A program made the translations under genes and the position numbers. Of a DNA stretch of 64,000 nt, positions 37,179 through 46,735 are shown in pieces. This DNA is from Parvularcula sp. BBD 1991-13 (lineage in GTDB: Bacteria; Pseudomonadota; Alphaproteobacteria; Caulobacterales; Parvularculaceae): positions 62,001-126,000 of the forward strand of contig LYSZ01000004.1 in NCBI GenBank assembly GCA_001657385.1. Direction: 5' to 3'. Each line of letters starts with the position of its first letter. Position 1 is the first letter of the stretch. The notes under the pieces were generated by a model that saw nothing but the letters and a program-made list of their open reading frames with translations, was not told the DNA's origin and did not search any database.

Positions 37179-37937
37179 TTAACCGGAAACGCCGTAGGCG
37201 AACAATGCCTGGCCGTGCTCGCGAAACCACGCGGCGGCGGCGCGCGCATCGACGTCAAGCGTTGACAAAAGGCTCCAGAAGGCGCGCGAGTGATCCATAT
37301 GGACCAGGTGCGCGCATTCATGGGCGGCGACGTAATCGAGGATGTCCGGCGGGGTCAGGATCAGCCGCCACGAAAACGACATGGCGCCGTCGGAAGTGCA
37401 CGAGCCCCAGCGGGTGCGCATGTCCCGCACGCGGACCGGGCCGCGCTTGCGTCCGAGCCGGGCGCTGTAATGATCGGCGCGCTCGATCAGCCGTTGACGC
37501 GCCTGTTTCTTCAGCCAGTCGGTCAGGCGGCGATTGACATGTTCGGCGGCGCCGCCGACGCGGATCTCGGGGCGGCGCTCGGCGCCGGCGGTCGCATGAT
37601 CGCGGCCCGACCCGTGGTCGACGCGCACCGGCGCGCGCGGGCCGCCGCACTGGACAATTACGTGATCGACGCCGCGATAGGGAATGATCGCGTTCGGCGC
37701 GAAGGGCCTGGCGCGCACTGCGTTCTTCATCTGCCCGGCGATCCAGTCGGCGCGTTCATGGGCGAACGCGATGGCGTCCGGCAGGGTGCGCCTGGACGGG
37801 GCGGTGACGAGGATTTCCCCAGTCACCGGGTCGACCTTGACGATCAGCTTCTTGGCGCGGCGATTGACGCGCGCCACCAGCGGCGCGCTGACGGCGCCGA
37901 TATTGATTTCCGTTCTGGTGATATGATTTACGGACAT
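37179..37937 (-). CDS. YgjP-like metallopeptidase-domain protein (M48/DUF45 type)
   Basis: A 252-residue protein with the zinc motif HECAHLVHMDHSRAFW near the C-terminus (HExxH plus a downstream His), preceded by RTRWGSCTSDGAMSFSWRLI, both diagnostic of the YgjP/DUF45 family. The N-terminal part is a beta-rich domain (VARVNRRAKKLIVKVDP). The family is thought to be proteolytic but substrates are unknown. Two in-frame ATGs (37937 and 37961) lack good ribosome sites; the shorter is given. Convergent with the PBP gene, 15 bases apart. Confidence 0.85.
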   Translation of the reverse strand: MSVNHITRTEINIGAVSAPLVARVNRRAKKLIVKVDPVTGEILVTAPSRRTLPDAIAFAHERADWIAGQMKNAVRARPFAPNAIIPYRGVDHVIVQCGGPRAPVRVDHGSGRDHATAGAERRPEIRVGGAAEHVNRRLTDWLKKQARQRLIERADHYSARLGRKRGPVRVRDMRTRWGSCTSDGAMSFSWRLILTPPDILDYVAAHECAHLVHMDHSRAFWSLLSTLDVDARAAAAWFREHGQALFAYGVSG

Positions 37938-38107
37938 GCTTACACTACTAAATTTGCGCATACTCTTGCGTGTTTGGCGAAAAGATCAATCATGTTTGTT
38001 ATGAACGCCCGGATTAATGGCCGCCGGCTAATTCATGGCGGCCGATGCCAATCGAAAAACGTGAGACCGGTTTGACCCTATCGACAATTCATCAATCGAG
38101 AATCGAG

Positions 38108-38152
38108 CAACCAATGACCGAACAACCGATGATCGACCGAGAGATAATCGAC
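38108..38152 (+). repeat. 15-bp tandem repeat, three degenerate copies, upstream of mutS
   Basis: Units 38108-38122, 38123-38137 and 38138-38152 share a CAACCGATGATCGAC-like pattern; the first two agree at 12 of 15 positions. They lie inside the possible 22-codon upstream ORF and keep its frame. Confidence 0.45.
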
Positions 38153-38182
38153 ATGCCCAAACCGCTACGCCAAAAGCCATGA
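38114..38182 (+). CDS. Possible 22-residue upstream ORF coupled to mutS
   Basis: An ATG at 38114 opens 22 codons ([20 protein letters not shown] and two more) and ends in a TGA that overlaps the mutS ATG as ATGA. mutS itself has no clear ribosome site, so translational coupling is plausible. The leader has no recognisable similarity and its own ribosome site is weak. Confidence 0.3.
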   Translation: MTEQPMIDREIIDMPKPLRQKP

Positions 38183-40986
38183 CGCAGAAAAGAACGAAAA
38201 ACGCGAGCGCGTCAATCGCGCAGGCGACGCCGATGATGATGCAATACCTTGCGGTGAAAGAACAGGCGGGCGATGCGCTGTTGTTTTACCGCATGGGGGA
38301 TTTTTACGAGCTGTTCTTCGACGACGCGGTTCAGGCGGCCGCCGCGCTTGACATCACGCTGACGCGGCGCGGCCAGCATGGCGGCGAGGACATCCCGATG
38401 TGCGGCGTGCCGTTTCACGCCTACGAGTCCTATCTTGCGAAGCTCATTCGCGCCGGCTTCAAGGTGGCCATCTGCGAACAGATGGAAAGCCCGCAGGAGG
38501 CGAAGAAGCGCGGGTCGAAATCCGTCGTCAAGCGGGAGATCGTCCGCGTGGTGACGCAAGGCACCCTCCTGGAAGACTCCCTGCTCGACGCGCGCGCAAA
38601 CAACTATCTCGCCGCGCTGGCTCTGTTGCAGGGCGGCGCCGCAGCGGCGCTCGCCTGGGTTGACGTTTCCACCGGTGAACTGTCCGTGAGCCCCGTATCG
38701 GATATCTCCTTCGACGCCGACCTCGCCGCGATCGCGCCAAAGGAGCTGATCGTTCCCGAGTTGGACGAAGGCGATCCGTGGCGGGACCGGCTCGACGCGC
38801 TGGCGCCGCGCCTGTCTCTCGCCCGCCGCCCGGCGCAGCAGTTCGACAGCGCCGCCGGTCAGCGCCGGGTGATGGAGGCGCTCGGCGTCGCCTCCCTCGA
38901 CGGGTTCGGCGCGTTCACCCGCGCCGAATGCGGCGCCATGGGCGCGCTTCTGGCCTATGTGGAGATGACCCAGGCGGGCCGGGCCCCGGCGCTGTCGCCG
39001 CCGCGCCGCCTCAGCCCCGACGGCGCCATGGCGATCGACGCGGCGACGCGCGGCTCGCTGGAACTTCTGGAAGCCCAGGGCGGCGGCCGGAAGGGCTCCC
39101 TGTTATGGGCCGTCGACCGCACGGTCACCGGCCCGGGCGCGCGCGCGCTGGCGGCGCGCATCGCCGCGCCCCTGACCGATCCCGGCGGGATCGCCGCGCG
39201 CCTTGACGCCGTCGGCTTTTTCGAGGCCGCGCCGGATCTGATCGATCGTCTTCGCGCCCGGTTGAAGGAGACGCCGGACCTTGCGCGATCGGTCTCGCGG
39301 CTCGCCCTCGGGCGCGGCGGCCCGCGCGACCTCGCCGCCATTCGCGACGGCCTCGCCTCGGCGCGCGACATCGCCCGCGCGATCGCGGACGCGGAAAGTC
39401 CCGGAAACCTGCCCGCGGTCATACGCGCCAACCTCGACGCGCTGGAAAACCGGGGCGGCGAGGGGTTTTCCGCCCTCATGACGGAGCTTGCCGGCGCGTT
39501 GGACAAGGACCCGCCGCTGCTGGCGCGCGACGGCGGGTTCATCGCAAGGGGATACGATCCGGGACTTGATTCCGTCCGTATGCTGCGCGACGAATCGCGG
39601 CGGGTCATCGCCGGGCTGGAGGCGCGCTACCGCGATCTCGCCGAGATAAAAAGCCTGAAGGTGAAGCACAACAACGTGCTCGGCTATTTCGTCGAAACCC
39701 CGGCTTCGCAAGGCGACAGGCTGATGGCGCCGCCGCATGACGCAACCTTCATCCACCGTCAGACGCTGGCGAACGCGGTGCGGTTCACGACGGCGGAGCT
39801 TGCCGATCTCGACGCCAAGATCACGCGCGCGCGGGACGAGTCCCTGGCGCGCGAACTGGCGCTGTTCGACGCCTTGTGCGAGCAGGTCCTGTCGCAGCGC
39901 GACGCCGTCAGCGCGGCGGCGGCCGCGCTCGCCGAACTTGACGTCGCGGCCGCGCTCGCCGTTCTCGCGATCGAGGAAGGGTATGTGCGTCCCGTACTGA
40001 CGGATGCGGCCGCGTTCGACATTCGCGGCGGACGCCATCCGGTTGTCGAATGGTCCCTGCGCGCCGAGGGCGCCGCCGGCTTCGTGCCGAACGACTGTCG
40101 CCTCAGCGAGGCGGGGGAGGCGCGTCTGTGGCTCGTCACCGGGCCGAACATGGCGGGCAAGTCCACGTTCCTGCGCCAGAACGCGCTGATCGCCATTCTG
40201 GCCCAGGCGGGCTGTTACGTGCCGGCGGCGTCGGCTGAAATCGGGATCGTCGACCGCGTCTTCTCCCGCGTCGGCGCCGCGGACGATCTGGCGCGAGGGC
40301 GCTCGACCTTCATGGTGGAGATGGTGGAGACGGCCGCCATCCTCAATCAGGCCACGGAGCGGTCGCTGGTGGTGCTGGACGAGATCGGGCGCGGCACGTC
40401 GACGTTCGACGGGCTTTCGATTGCCTGGGCGGCGGTGGAGCATCTGCACGACCGCAATCGCTGCCGCGGGCTTTTCGCCACCCATTACCACGAGTTGACC
40501 GCGCTCTCGGAAAAGCTCCCCCGCCTCGTCAACATGTCCATGAAGGTGCGCGAGTGGAAAGGCGACGTCGTCTTCCTGCATGAGGTGGCGCACGGCCCGG
40601 CGGACCGGTCTTACGGGGTCGCGGTGGGGCGCCTCGCCGGCCTGCCGCCGGCGGTGGTGGCCCGCGCCGAAGAGGTGCTGGCGCTTCTGGAAAGCCGGCG
40701 CGAGGCGGGCGGCGGCATCGAGGACCTGCCGCTCTTCGCCGCCAGCGCGAATCTCGACGCGCCTTCGCTGTCGCGGGCTGCCGAGGCTGCCGGCGACGGG
40801 CGGTCCGCGCCGCCGCGCCTTGAGGCGCTTGCCGCCGCCCTGGAGGCGCTGGAGCCTGACGCCATGTCGCCGCGCGATGCGCTGGAGGCGCTTTACGCGC
40901 TCAAGGCGCGTCTTGCGGAGGGGACGGAGCATGTCGAGGCGGACGGGCGACCGGAGGGCGACGCCGACGGGCGGGCGGGCGCATAG
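38179..40986 (+). CDS. mutS: DNA mismatch repair protein MutS
   Basis: A 935-residue MutS. The mismatch-reading motif is in [17 protein letters not shown] (Phe-x-Glu type), domain III/clamp follows, and the C-terminal ABC ATPase has the Walker [15 protein letters not shown], the signature [19 protein letters not shown], Walker [18 protein letters not shown] and the His of [10 protein letters not shown]. It recognises mispairs after replication. The C-terminal tail after the ATPase is somewhat longer than in E. coli. It opens the conserved alphaproteobacterial order mutS-glnD-murJ-trpS. Confidence 0.97.
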   Translation: MTQKRTKNASASIAQATPMMMQYLAVKEQAGDALLFYRMGDFYELFFDDAVQAAAALDITLTRRGQHGGEDIPMCGVPFHAYESYLAKLIRAGFKVAICEQMESPQEAKKRGSKSVVKREIVRVVTQGTLLEDSLLDARANNYLAALALLQGGAAAALAWVDVSTGELSVSPVSDISFDADLAAIAPKELIVPELDEGDPWRDRLDALAPRLSLARRPAQQFDSAAGQRRVMEALGVASLDGFGAFTRAECGAMGALLAYVEMTQAGRAPALSPPRRLSPDGAMAIDAATRGSLELLEAQGGGRKGSLLWAVDRTVTGPGARALAARIAAPLTDPGGIAARLDAVGFFEAAPDLIDRLRARLKETPDLARSVSRLALGRGGPRDLAAIRDGLASARDIARAIADAESPGNLPAVIRANLDALENRGGEGFSALMTELAGALDKDPPLLARDGGFIARGYDPGLDSVRMLRDESRRVIAGLEARYRDLAEIKSLKVKHNNVLGYFVETPASQGDRLMAPPHDATFIHRQTLANAVRFTTAELADLDAKITRARDESLARELALFDALCEQVLSQRDAVSAAAAALAELDVAAALAVLAIEEGYVRPVLTDAAAFDIRGGRHPVVEWSLRAEGAAGFVPNDCRLSEAGEARLWLVTGPNMAGKSTFLRQNALIAILAQAGCYVPAASAEIGIVDRVFSRVGAADDLARGRSTFMVEMVETAAILNQATERSLVVLDEIGRGTSTFDGLSIAWAAVEHLHDRNRCRGLFATHYHELTALSEKLPRLVNMSMKVREWKGDVVFLHEVAHGPADRSYGVAVGRLAGLPPAVVARAEEVLALLESRREAGGGIEDLPLFAASANLDAPSLSRAAEAAGDGRSAPPRLEALAAALEALEPDAMSPRDALEALYALKARLAEGTEHVEADGRPEGDADGRAGA

Positions 40987-41119
40987 CGTTTCCCGCGCTT
41001 GCGCCGGCGCGGCAAACAGCGTCTATTGCGCCGCATGGGGAAAAGAAAAAGATACGCTTCAGCCGGTTCTCCGGTTCCGCCACATGCGCTGGCGCGCGTC
41101 GACATCGCGTCATCACAAG

Positions 41120-43807
41120 ATGCAGGATAAATCATCAGTCTACAAAGCGCTTGCCGAGGCCGTTGCGGCCGAACGCGCCGGACAGGCCCATGGCGCGGTG
41201 GGCAAAGCGCTGAAAGCCGCCGCTGCGGAACTGCGCGCGCGCACCATGGCCGACGAACGGCGCGGCGACCGCATCGCCGCGCGCCTGTCGGCGGGGGTCG
41301 ATACGCTCGTTAAGGCGCTCTACGCGGCGAATTTCGGCGCGGGCGCGCCGCGGCTCGCGGTTTGCGCGGTCGGCGGTTTCGGGCGGCGCGCCCTAGCGCC
41401 TTATTCTGACGTCGACCTGTTGTTCCTGCACGATCCCGTCATGGACGGCGCGCTGGAAGAGGTGTTGAACCCGCTCCTCTATCCCTTGTGGGATTCCGGC
41501 CTCAAGCTCGGTTATGCAGCGCACACGTCCAAAAGCGCGATCGCGCTTGTCAAGGCGGACATGACCGCGCGCACGGCCTATCTCGACGCGCGGTTCATCT
41601 GCGGCGCGCGTCCGGTTTATGAGGACTTTGCGCATGCCTACGACAAGCTGCGCCGGCGCACCCCGGCGGCGTTCGTGGCCGCCAAGCTGGAGGAGCAGGA
41701 CGCCCGCCAGGTCAAGGCGTTTGAAACGCGGTACCTGGTCGAGCCGGACGTGAAGGAAGGCAAGGGCGGCCTGCGAGACCTGCAGACGATCGGCTGGATC
41801 TATAAATACGTTTACGGCGGCGATATCGGCGACAACGCCGAGATCGACCGCGTGCTCGATGTCAAGGAGCGCCGGGCGCTGAAGAAAACCGGACGGTTTT
41901 TATGGTCCGTGCGCGTCCATCTTCACGATCTGCGCGGCCGCGCGGACGAAAGGCTGACCTTCGATATCCAGCCGGAGATCGCCGCGCGCCTCGGCTACGC
42001 GGACCGGGCGGACATGAGCGCGGCGGAACGGCTGATGAAGCATTATTTCGTGAACACGGTCGAGGTCGGGCGGCTGACGCGGATCTTGTGCGCGCGGCTG
42101 GAGGAAGAGCGGGCCAAGGGGCGCCCGCGACTGCCCAAGCGGCTGCCGCGCGCGCTTGAGACCGACGAGGCGCGCGGGCGCCCGAACCTGCGCATTCGCC
42201 ACGGGCGGCTCGATTTCGAGAGCGCGGCGAAGGCGCGTCGGACGCCGCGGGACTTTTTTCGCCTGTTCAGGGCCTACGGCAAAAACCCGGATTACGATTT
42301 TCATCCCGACGCCCTCGCGATTGTTTCCGAGGAAACGCCCAAGGTCACCTCCGACGTGCGAAAGGACCCGGCGGTCGCCGCCCTGTTCAAGGGCGTCCTG
42401 ACGCAGTCGAAAGACCCCATGCGGGTGTTGCGCATCATGACCGAAACCGGGCTCCTGGGGAAATACGTCCCGGCCTTCGGCGCCATTGTTGGGCGCATCG
42501 ATTACGGCCTCTACCGCCGCTTCACGCTCGACGAACACGTGCTGCGCAGCATCGACATGCTCACGCGCATCCGCCGGGGCAAGGAAAAGCGCGAACATCG
42601 CATCGCAACGCAGATTGCGTCGCAGGCGGACGATCCGTTTCCGCTCTATCTTGCGGTTCTGTTGCACGAGAGCGCATGGACCGTGAAGGACCGCTCGACG
42701 GACGCCAGCGAAAAGCTGGTCCAGCGCATCGCCCGCCGTCTCGGTCTGACGCGCGCGGACGCGGCGCTTGTCGCCTTCGCCGCGACGCGTTACGGCGCGC
42801 TGGTGCGCACCGCTGCGCGGCGCAATCTCGCCGACCCCCGGGCGGTCGCGGCGTTTGCGAGGACCGTCGGCGAGCGCGCGCGGCTCGACCTCATGCTTGT
42901 GGTCGCGGTGTGCCATTTGCGCGTCGTCGGTCCTTTGTCCTGGGACGACATCACCCGCCGCCAGCTTGCCGCGCTGCATCAGGGAACCGCGGTCTGGCTC
43001 GAAGGCGGCGACGCGGCGTTGGCCCGGCGGCTGAAAAAACGCGCCGACGCCGCCCGGGCGCAGGTGGTCAGGCGTCTCGGCGACTGGGAAGAGGCCGCCC
43101 AGGACGCGGCGCTCGCGCGGTTGAGCGACGACATGCTGGTGACCCTCGGTCCCGACCGGGTGGTGCGCTTCGCCCGGCTGGCTCAGGCGGCGGAAGCGGA
43201 CGGGGTGGCGAGCGCGGTGATGGTGAGCCCGCGCGACGGCGATCTGGAGGCGATCATTTACGCCGACGACCGCCCGGGACTGCTTGCCGATCTCGCGGGC
43301 GTGATCGCCGGGGCGGGCCTTGACGTGCGCGCGGTGCGCGCGCTCGCCGCCGGCGACGGAAAGATCGTCGACATTTTCATCGTCCAGTCCCCCGACGGCG
43401 CCGCGCCGCTGGACGACGGGGATACGGCGCGGCGGCTGCATACGGGCCTCCTCGCCGCGGCGAAAGCGCCGCCCGCGGCGGGACCGGTCCTGAAACGCCG
43501 CATCGGCGACCGGCGCGGCCTGTTCAGCGTCAAGCCTGAGGTCCGCATCGTGGGCGACGATCTTGAGGACGTGGCGATCGTCGAGGCCGAGGGACTGAAC
43601 CGGCCGGGGCTGCTCTATGAACTGGCCTCGGCGTTGTCTCAATGCGGCGTCGCCATCGCGTCGGCCCATATTGCGACCTATGGCGAACGTGCCGTCGACG
43701 CATTTTACCTGCAAACCGCGGATCATCGCGACGCGATCGACCGCGAAACCCTCGCGCGGGTCGAAAAGCGCCTTCTGGAAACCCTTGACGGTGGCTCCGC
43801 CGGCTAA
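41120..43807 (+). CDS. glnD: Bifunctional PII uridylyltransferase GlnD with a degenerate HD domain
   Basis: An 895-residue GlnD. The nucleotidyltransferase domain is intact (VCAVGGFGRRALAPYSDVDL, Asp97 and Asp99), so PII uridylylation should work. The HD domain that removes UMP is heavily altered: where family members read YHHYTVDEH this has YRRFTLDEH; the HD pair is His516-Glu517 (LLHESAW) and the KG-RGGDHS stretch is gone; the later H is lost in FAATRYGALV; and the CDIRAVGP aspartate is His599 (CHLRVVGP). Two ACT domains (around 711-780 and 818-890) remain for glutamine sensing. The start at 41120 has a poor ribosome site; an in-frame ATG lies at 41084. Confidence 0.92.
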   Translation: MQDKSSVYKALAEAVAAERAGQAHGAVGKALKAAAAELRARTMADERRGDRIAARLSAGVDTLVKALYAANFGAGAPRLAVCAVGGFGRRALAPYSDVDLLFLHDPVMDGALEEVLNPLLYPLWDSGLKLGYAAHTSKSAIALVKADMTARTAYLDARFICGARPVYEDFAHAYDKLRRRTPAAFVAAKLEEQDARQVKAFETRYLVEPDVKEGKGGLRDLQTIGWIYKYVYGGDIGDNAEIDRVLDVKERRALKKTGRFLWSVRVHLHDLRGRADERLTFDIQPEIAARLGYADRADMSAAERLMKHYFVNTVEVGRLTRILCARLEEERAKGRPRLPKRLPRALETDEARGRPNLRIRHGRLDFESAAKARRTPRDFFRLFRAYGKNPDYDFHPDALAIVSEETPKVTSDVRKDPAVAALFKGVLTQSKDPMRVLRIMTETGLLGKYVPAFGAIVGRIDYGLYRRFTLDEHVLRSIDMLTRIRRGKEKREHRIATQIASQADDPFPLYLAVLLHESAWTVKDRSTDASEKLVQRIARRLGLTRADAALVAFAATRYGALVRTAARRNLADPRAVAAFARTVGERARLDLMLVVAVCHLRVVGPLSWDDITRRQLAALHQGTAVWLEGGDAALARRLKKRADAARAQVVRRLGDWEEAAQDAALARLSDDMLVTLGPDRVVRFARLAQAAEADGVASAVMVSPRDGDLEAIIYADDRPGLLADLAGVIAGAGLDVRAVRALAAGDGKIVDIFIVQSPDGAAPLDDGDTARRLHTGLLAAAKAPPAAGPVLKRRIGDRRGLFSVKPEVRIVGDDLEDVAIVEAEGLNRPGLLYELASALSQCGVAIASAHIATYGERAVDAFYLQTADHRDAIDRETLARVEKRLLETLDGGSAG

Positions 43808-43875
43808 ACACCGTTAACCCTCTGCGGGCTAGAAACGGCGGCGGGCGGGGAAAAGCGGAGAACGAAAGCAGGTTC

Positions 43876-45471
43876 ATGAGCGGCGCTATACTGAAATCCC
43901 TGGCGACGGTCAGCGGCTTGACCATGGCGAGCCGCGTGCTCGGCTTCGCGCGGCAGATCCTGATGGCCGGGGTGATCGGCGCCGGCGGCAATCCGGTCGC
44001 CGACGCTTTCTGGGCGGCGTTCCGTCTGCCGAACATGTTCCGCCGCCTGTTCGCCGAGGGCGCTTTTCACGCCGCGTTCATCCCTCTGTTTCAGGGCCGG
44101 CGCGCCGATGAGGGCGACGCCGCGGCGAAGGCGTTCGCGGAAGACGTGATGGCGGCGCTGATCTTCATCCTCACGCTGCTGACGGCGCTGGTGCAGCTCG
44201 CCGCGCCCGCCTTCGTCTATCTCATCGCCAGCGGGTTTCAGGACGATCCGGAGAAATTCAGCCTGACAACGCTTTATACACGGATCATGTTTCCCTATCT
44301 CTTCATGATGTCGCTGGTGGGGCTTTTCAGCGGCATCCTGAATTCCTTCGGCCGGTTCGCCGCCGCGGCGGGCGCGCCGCTGGCGCTCAATGTCTGCCTG
44401 ATCGCGGCGATCGTGATGTTCGCCGACGCGCCGACGCAGACCGCGGGCGTCGCCCTCTCCTGGGGCGTCTTCGCCGGCGGGCTGATTCAACTCGCCATTC
44501 TTCTCGCCGGCGCGGCGCGGCAGGGATATGCGCTGCGCCTGCGCGCGCCGCGCCTGACGGCGCCGGTGCGGCGGCTGTTCGTGCTCGGCGCGCCGGGCTT
44601 CGTCAGCGCCGGCGCGGTGCAGATCAACCTGATCGTCGGGACCAACATCGCCAGCCAGGAGCCGGGCGCGGTTTCCTGGCTGATGAACGCCGACCAGCTC
44701 TATCAGCTGCCGCTGTCGCTGATCGGGATCGCCCTTGGCGTGGTGTTGCTGCCGATGCTGTCGGCGCGGGTCAAGGCCGGCGACGAAAAGGGCGCGGCGC
44801 GGGCCATCAACAACGCGCTGGAGCTGTCGGCGCTGTTGTGCTTTCCCGCCGCCGCGGCCTTCGCGGTCATGGGCGCGCCGATCTGCGACGCGCTGTTCCG
44901 CGGCGTTGCGGGGGACGCCTTGTCGCTGTTCGGCGCGCGCGAATCCGCGTTCACCGAAGACGACGTGATGATGACCGGGCTTGCGCTCGGGATCTTCGGG
45001 ATCGGCCTGCCGGCTTTTGTCTGGCACAAGATTTTCTCGCCGGCTTTTTTCGCCCGCGAGGATACGCGCACGCCGATGAATTACGCGCTTGTCTCCATCG
45101 TCGTGAACATCGTCCTCGCGCTGGCGCTGTTTCCCGTCATCGGCTTTCTGAGCGTGCCGACCGCGACGGCCGCCGCCGCCTGGGTGCAGGTGATCCTGCT
45201 GGCGCGCCAGCTTCACCGGCGCGGCCAGTTCCAGCCTGGCGGGCGGCTCGCCGGACGGCTCGCGCGCATCATCCTGGCGACTGCGGGGCTGGCGGGCGCG
45301 CTTTACGCCGTCCTGCCGTATACGGACGAGGCCGCAGCGCTGTTCTGGGGGCGCGAATGGATCGCGGTGATCGCGCTTTCCGGCCTCGGGGCGGCGCTGT
45401 ACGGGGTTCTCGCGCTCCTGCTTGGCGCCGTGCGGACTTCCGACTACAAAGCCCTGACCAACAGGCCGTAA
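43876..45471 (+). CDS. murJ: Lipid II flippase MurJ
   Basis: A 531-residue polytopic protein of the MOP superfamily with about 14 helices. It flips lipid II to the periplasmic face for murein synthesis. Signatures include [20 protein letters not shown] near the N-terminus, [21 protein letters not shown] with the essential Arg residues, and [15 protein letters not shown] in the second half. Length matches MurJ. Located 68 bases after glnD and 44 before trpS in the conserved block. Confidence 0.96.
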   Translation: MSGAILKSLATVSGLTMASRVLGFARQILMAGVIGAGGNPVADAFWAAFRLPNMFRRLFAEGAFHAAFIPLFQGRRADEGDAAAKAFAEDVMAALIFILTLLTALVQLAAPAFVYLIASGFQDDPEKFSLTTLYTRIMFPYLFMMSLVGLFSGILNSFGRFAAAAGAPLALNVCLIAAIVMFADAPTQTAGVALSWGVFAGGLIQLAILLAGAARQGYALRLRAPRLTAPVRRLFVLGAPGFVSAGAVQINLIVGTNIASQEPGAVSWLMNADQLYQLPLSLIGIALGVVLLPMLSARVKAGDEKGAARAINNALELSALLCFPAAAAFAVMGAPICDALFRGVAGDALSLFGARESAFTEDDVMMTGLALGIFGIGLPAFVWHKIFSPAFFAREDTRTPMNYALVSIVVNIVLALALFPVIGFLSVPTATAAAAWVQVILLARQLHRRGQFQPGGRLAGRLARIILATAGLAGALYAVLPYTDEAAALFWGREWIAVIALSGLGAALYGVLALLLGAVRTSDYKALTNRP

Positions 45472-45515
45472 GACGCAAAGCGCCTTCAGGGCCGAAGCCA
45501 AAAAAGAGCAGGATT

Positions 45516-46544
45516 ATGAGCGAGTATCAGGGGCCGACGCGCGTCCTTTCCGGGGTGCAGACCTCCGGCAAGCTGCATCTGGGGAACTATCTCGGCGCGT
45601 TGAAGAAATTCGCCGCGCTCCAGCACGAGATGGAATGCTTTTTCTTTCTCGCCGACATGCACGCCATCACCGTCTGGCAGGAGCCAGAGGCCCTGCGCGC
45701 GCAGACCTACAACATCGCCGCGAGCTATCTCGCCGCCGGGGTGGATCCGAAGACGGCGGTGATCTTCCACCAGTCGGCCGTGCGCGCCCATGCGGAGCTG
45801 GCCTGGATCTTCAACTGCGTCGCCAGGCTCGGCTGGCTCGACCGGATGACCCAGTTCAAGGACAAGGCCGGCAAGGACAAGGAGCGCGCCTCGGTCGGAC
45901 TTTATACGTATCCGGTCCTTCAGGCTGCGGACATCCTTGTTTACAAAGCGACCCATGTGCCGGTGGGCGAGGATCAGAAGCAGCATCTTGAGCTGTCGCG
46001 CGACATCGCCGCCAAGTTCAACCACGATTTCGGGGCCGAGCATTTCTTCCCCCTGCCGGAGCCGCTGATCAAGGGTCAGTTCGGCAATAGCGGCGCCCGG
46101 ATCATGTCCCTGCGCGACGGAACGTCGAAAATGTCGAAATCGGACCCGTCGGAGAATGCGTGCATCTTTCTCAAGGACGACGCCGATACGATCGCCAGGA
46201 AGATCAAGAAGGCGAAGACCGATCCCGAGCCCTTGCCTTCCGAGCCGGAGGGGCTCGACGGCCGTCCGGAGGCGGCCAATCTCGTCGGCATTTACGCCGC
46301 CCTTTCCGGAGGCGGCGACGCCGACGTGCTCGCCGAATTCGGCGGGCAGGGTTTCGGGGTCTTCAAGCCCGCGCTGGCCGAGCTGGTGGTGGACAAGATC
46401 GCGCCGATCAGCGCGGAGTTGAACCGGCTGGAGGCCGATCCCGGCTACCTGCACGGCGTTCTGTCCGACGGGGCGGCGCGCGCCGCAGCGATCGCCGACC
46501 CGATCGTGCGCGACGTCAAGAAAATCGTCGGGTTTCTTTCATAG
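45516..46544 (+). CDS. trpS: Tryptophanyl-tRNA synthetase
   Basis: A 342-residue class I aminoacyl-tRNA synthetase that charges tRNA-Trp. The HIGH motif is [12 protein letters not shown] and the KMSKS motif is intact in [23 protein letters not shown] and [16 protein letters not shown] are typical bacterial TrpRS stretches. The ATG at 45516 has AGGA close upstream; the longer frame overlaps murJ and is rejected. Confidence 0.97.
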   Translation: MSEYQGPTRVLSGVQTSGKLHLGNYLGALKKFAALQHEMECFFFLADMHAITVWQEPEALRAQTYNIAASYLAAGVDPKTAVIFHQSAVRAHAELAWIFNCVARLGWLDRMTQFKDKAGKDKERASVGLYTYPVLQAADILVYKATHVPVGEDQKQHLELSRDIAAKFNHDFGAEHFFPLPEPLIKGQFGNSGARIMSLRDGTSKMSKSDPSENACIFLKDDADTIARKIKKAKTDPEPLPSEPEGLDGRPEAANLVGIYAALSGGGDADVLAEFGGQGFGVFKPALAELVVDKIAPISAELNRLEADPGYLHGVLSDGAARAAAIADPIVRDVKKIVGFLS

Positions 46545-46639
46545 GCGTCGCCCGGAGCGCATCACCGTCGCGACATAAAACCGCGCTATCCTCTCGCGGC
46601 GGGGTCGTCGGGGTTTCCCGGCGCCGTTGCCGTGGCGGC

Positions 46640-46729
46640 GTCAATACTGGGGCTGTCAATACTGGGGCTGTCAATACTGGGGCTGTCAATACTGGGATGA
46701 TCAATATGGGGATGATCAATACGGGGACG
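46640..46729 (+). repeat. 15-bp tandem repeat, six copies, just before a lipoprotein gene
   Basis: Six head-to-tail 15-bp units start at 46640, 46655, 46670, 46685, 46700 and 46715. The first three are identical (GTCAATACTGGGGCT); the last three drift (GTCAATACTGGGATG, ATCAATATGGGGATG, ATCAATACGGGGACG). The array ends six bases before the ATG of the following gene and is in frame with it, reading as Val-Asn-Thr-Gly-Ala repeats if translated. The GGGGACG of the last unit may serve as ribosome site. Confidence 0.92.
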
Positions 46730-46735
46730 GACGGC

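Noticed and set aside
40893-41135. Small minus-strand ORFs in the mutS-glnD gap
   Set aside because: No ribosome site, Arg/Pro/Ser-rich, and mostly overlapping mutS; the 133-base gap is taken as non-coding.
46640-46729. Array of repeats as a CRISPR
   Set aside because: Units are head-to-tail with no spacers, only 15 bp long, and no cas genes are present.
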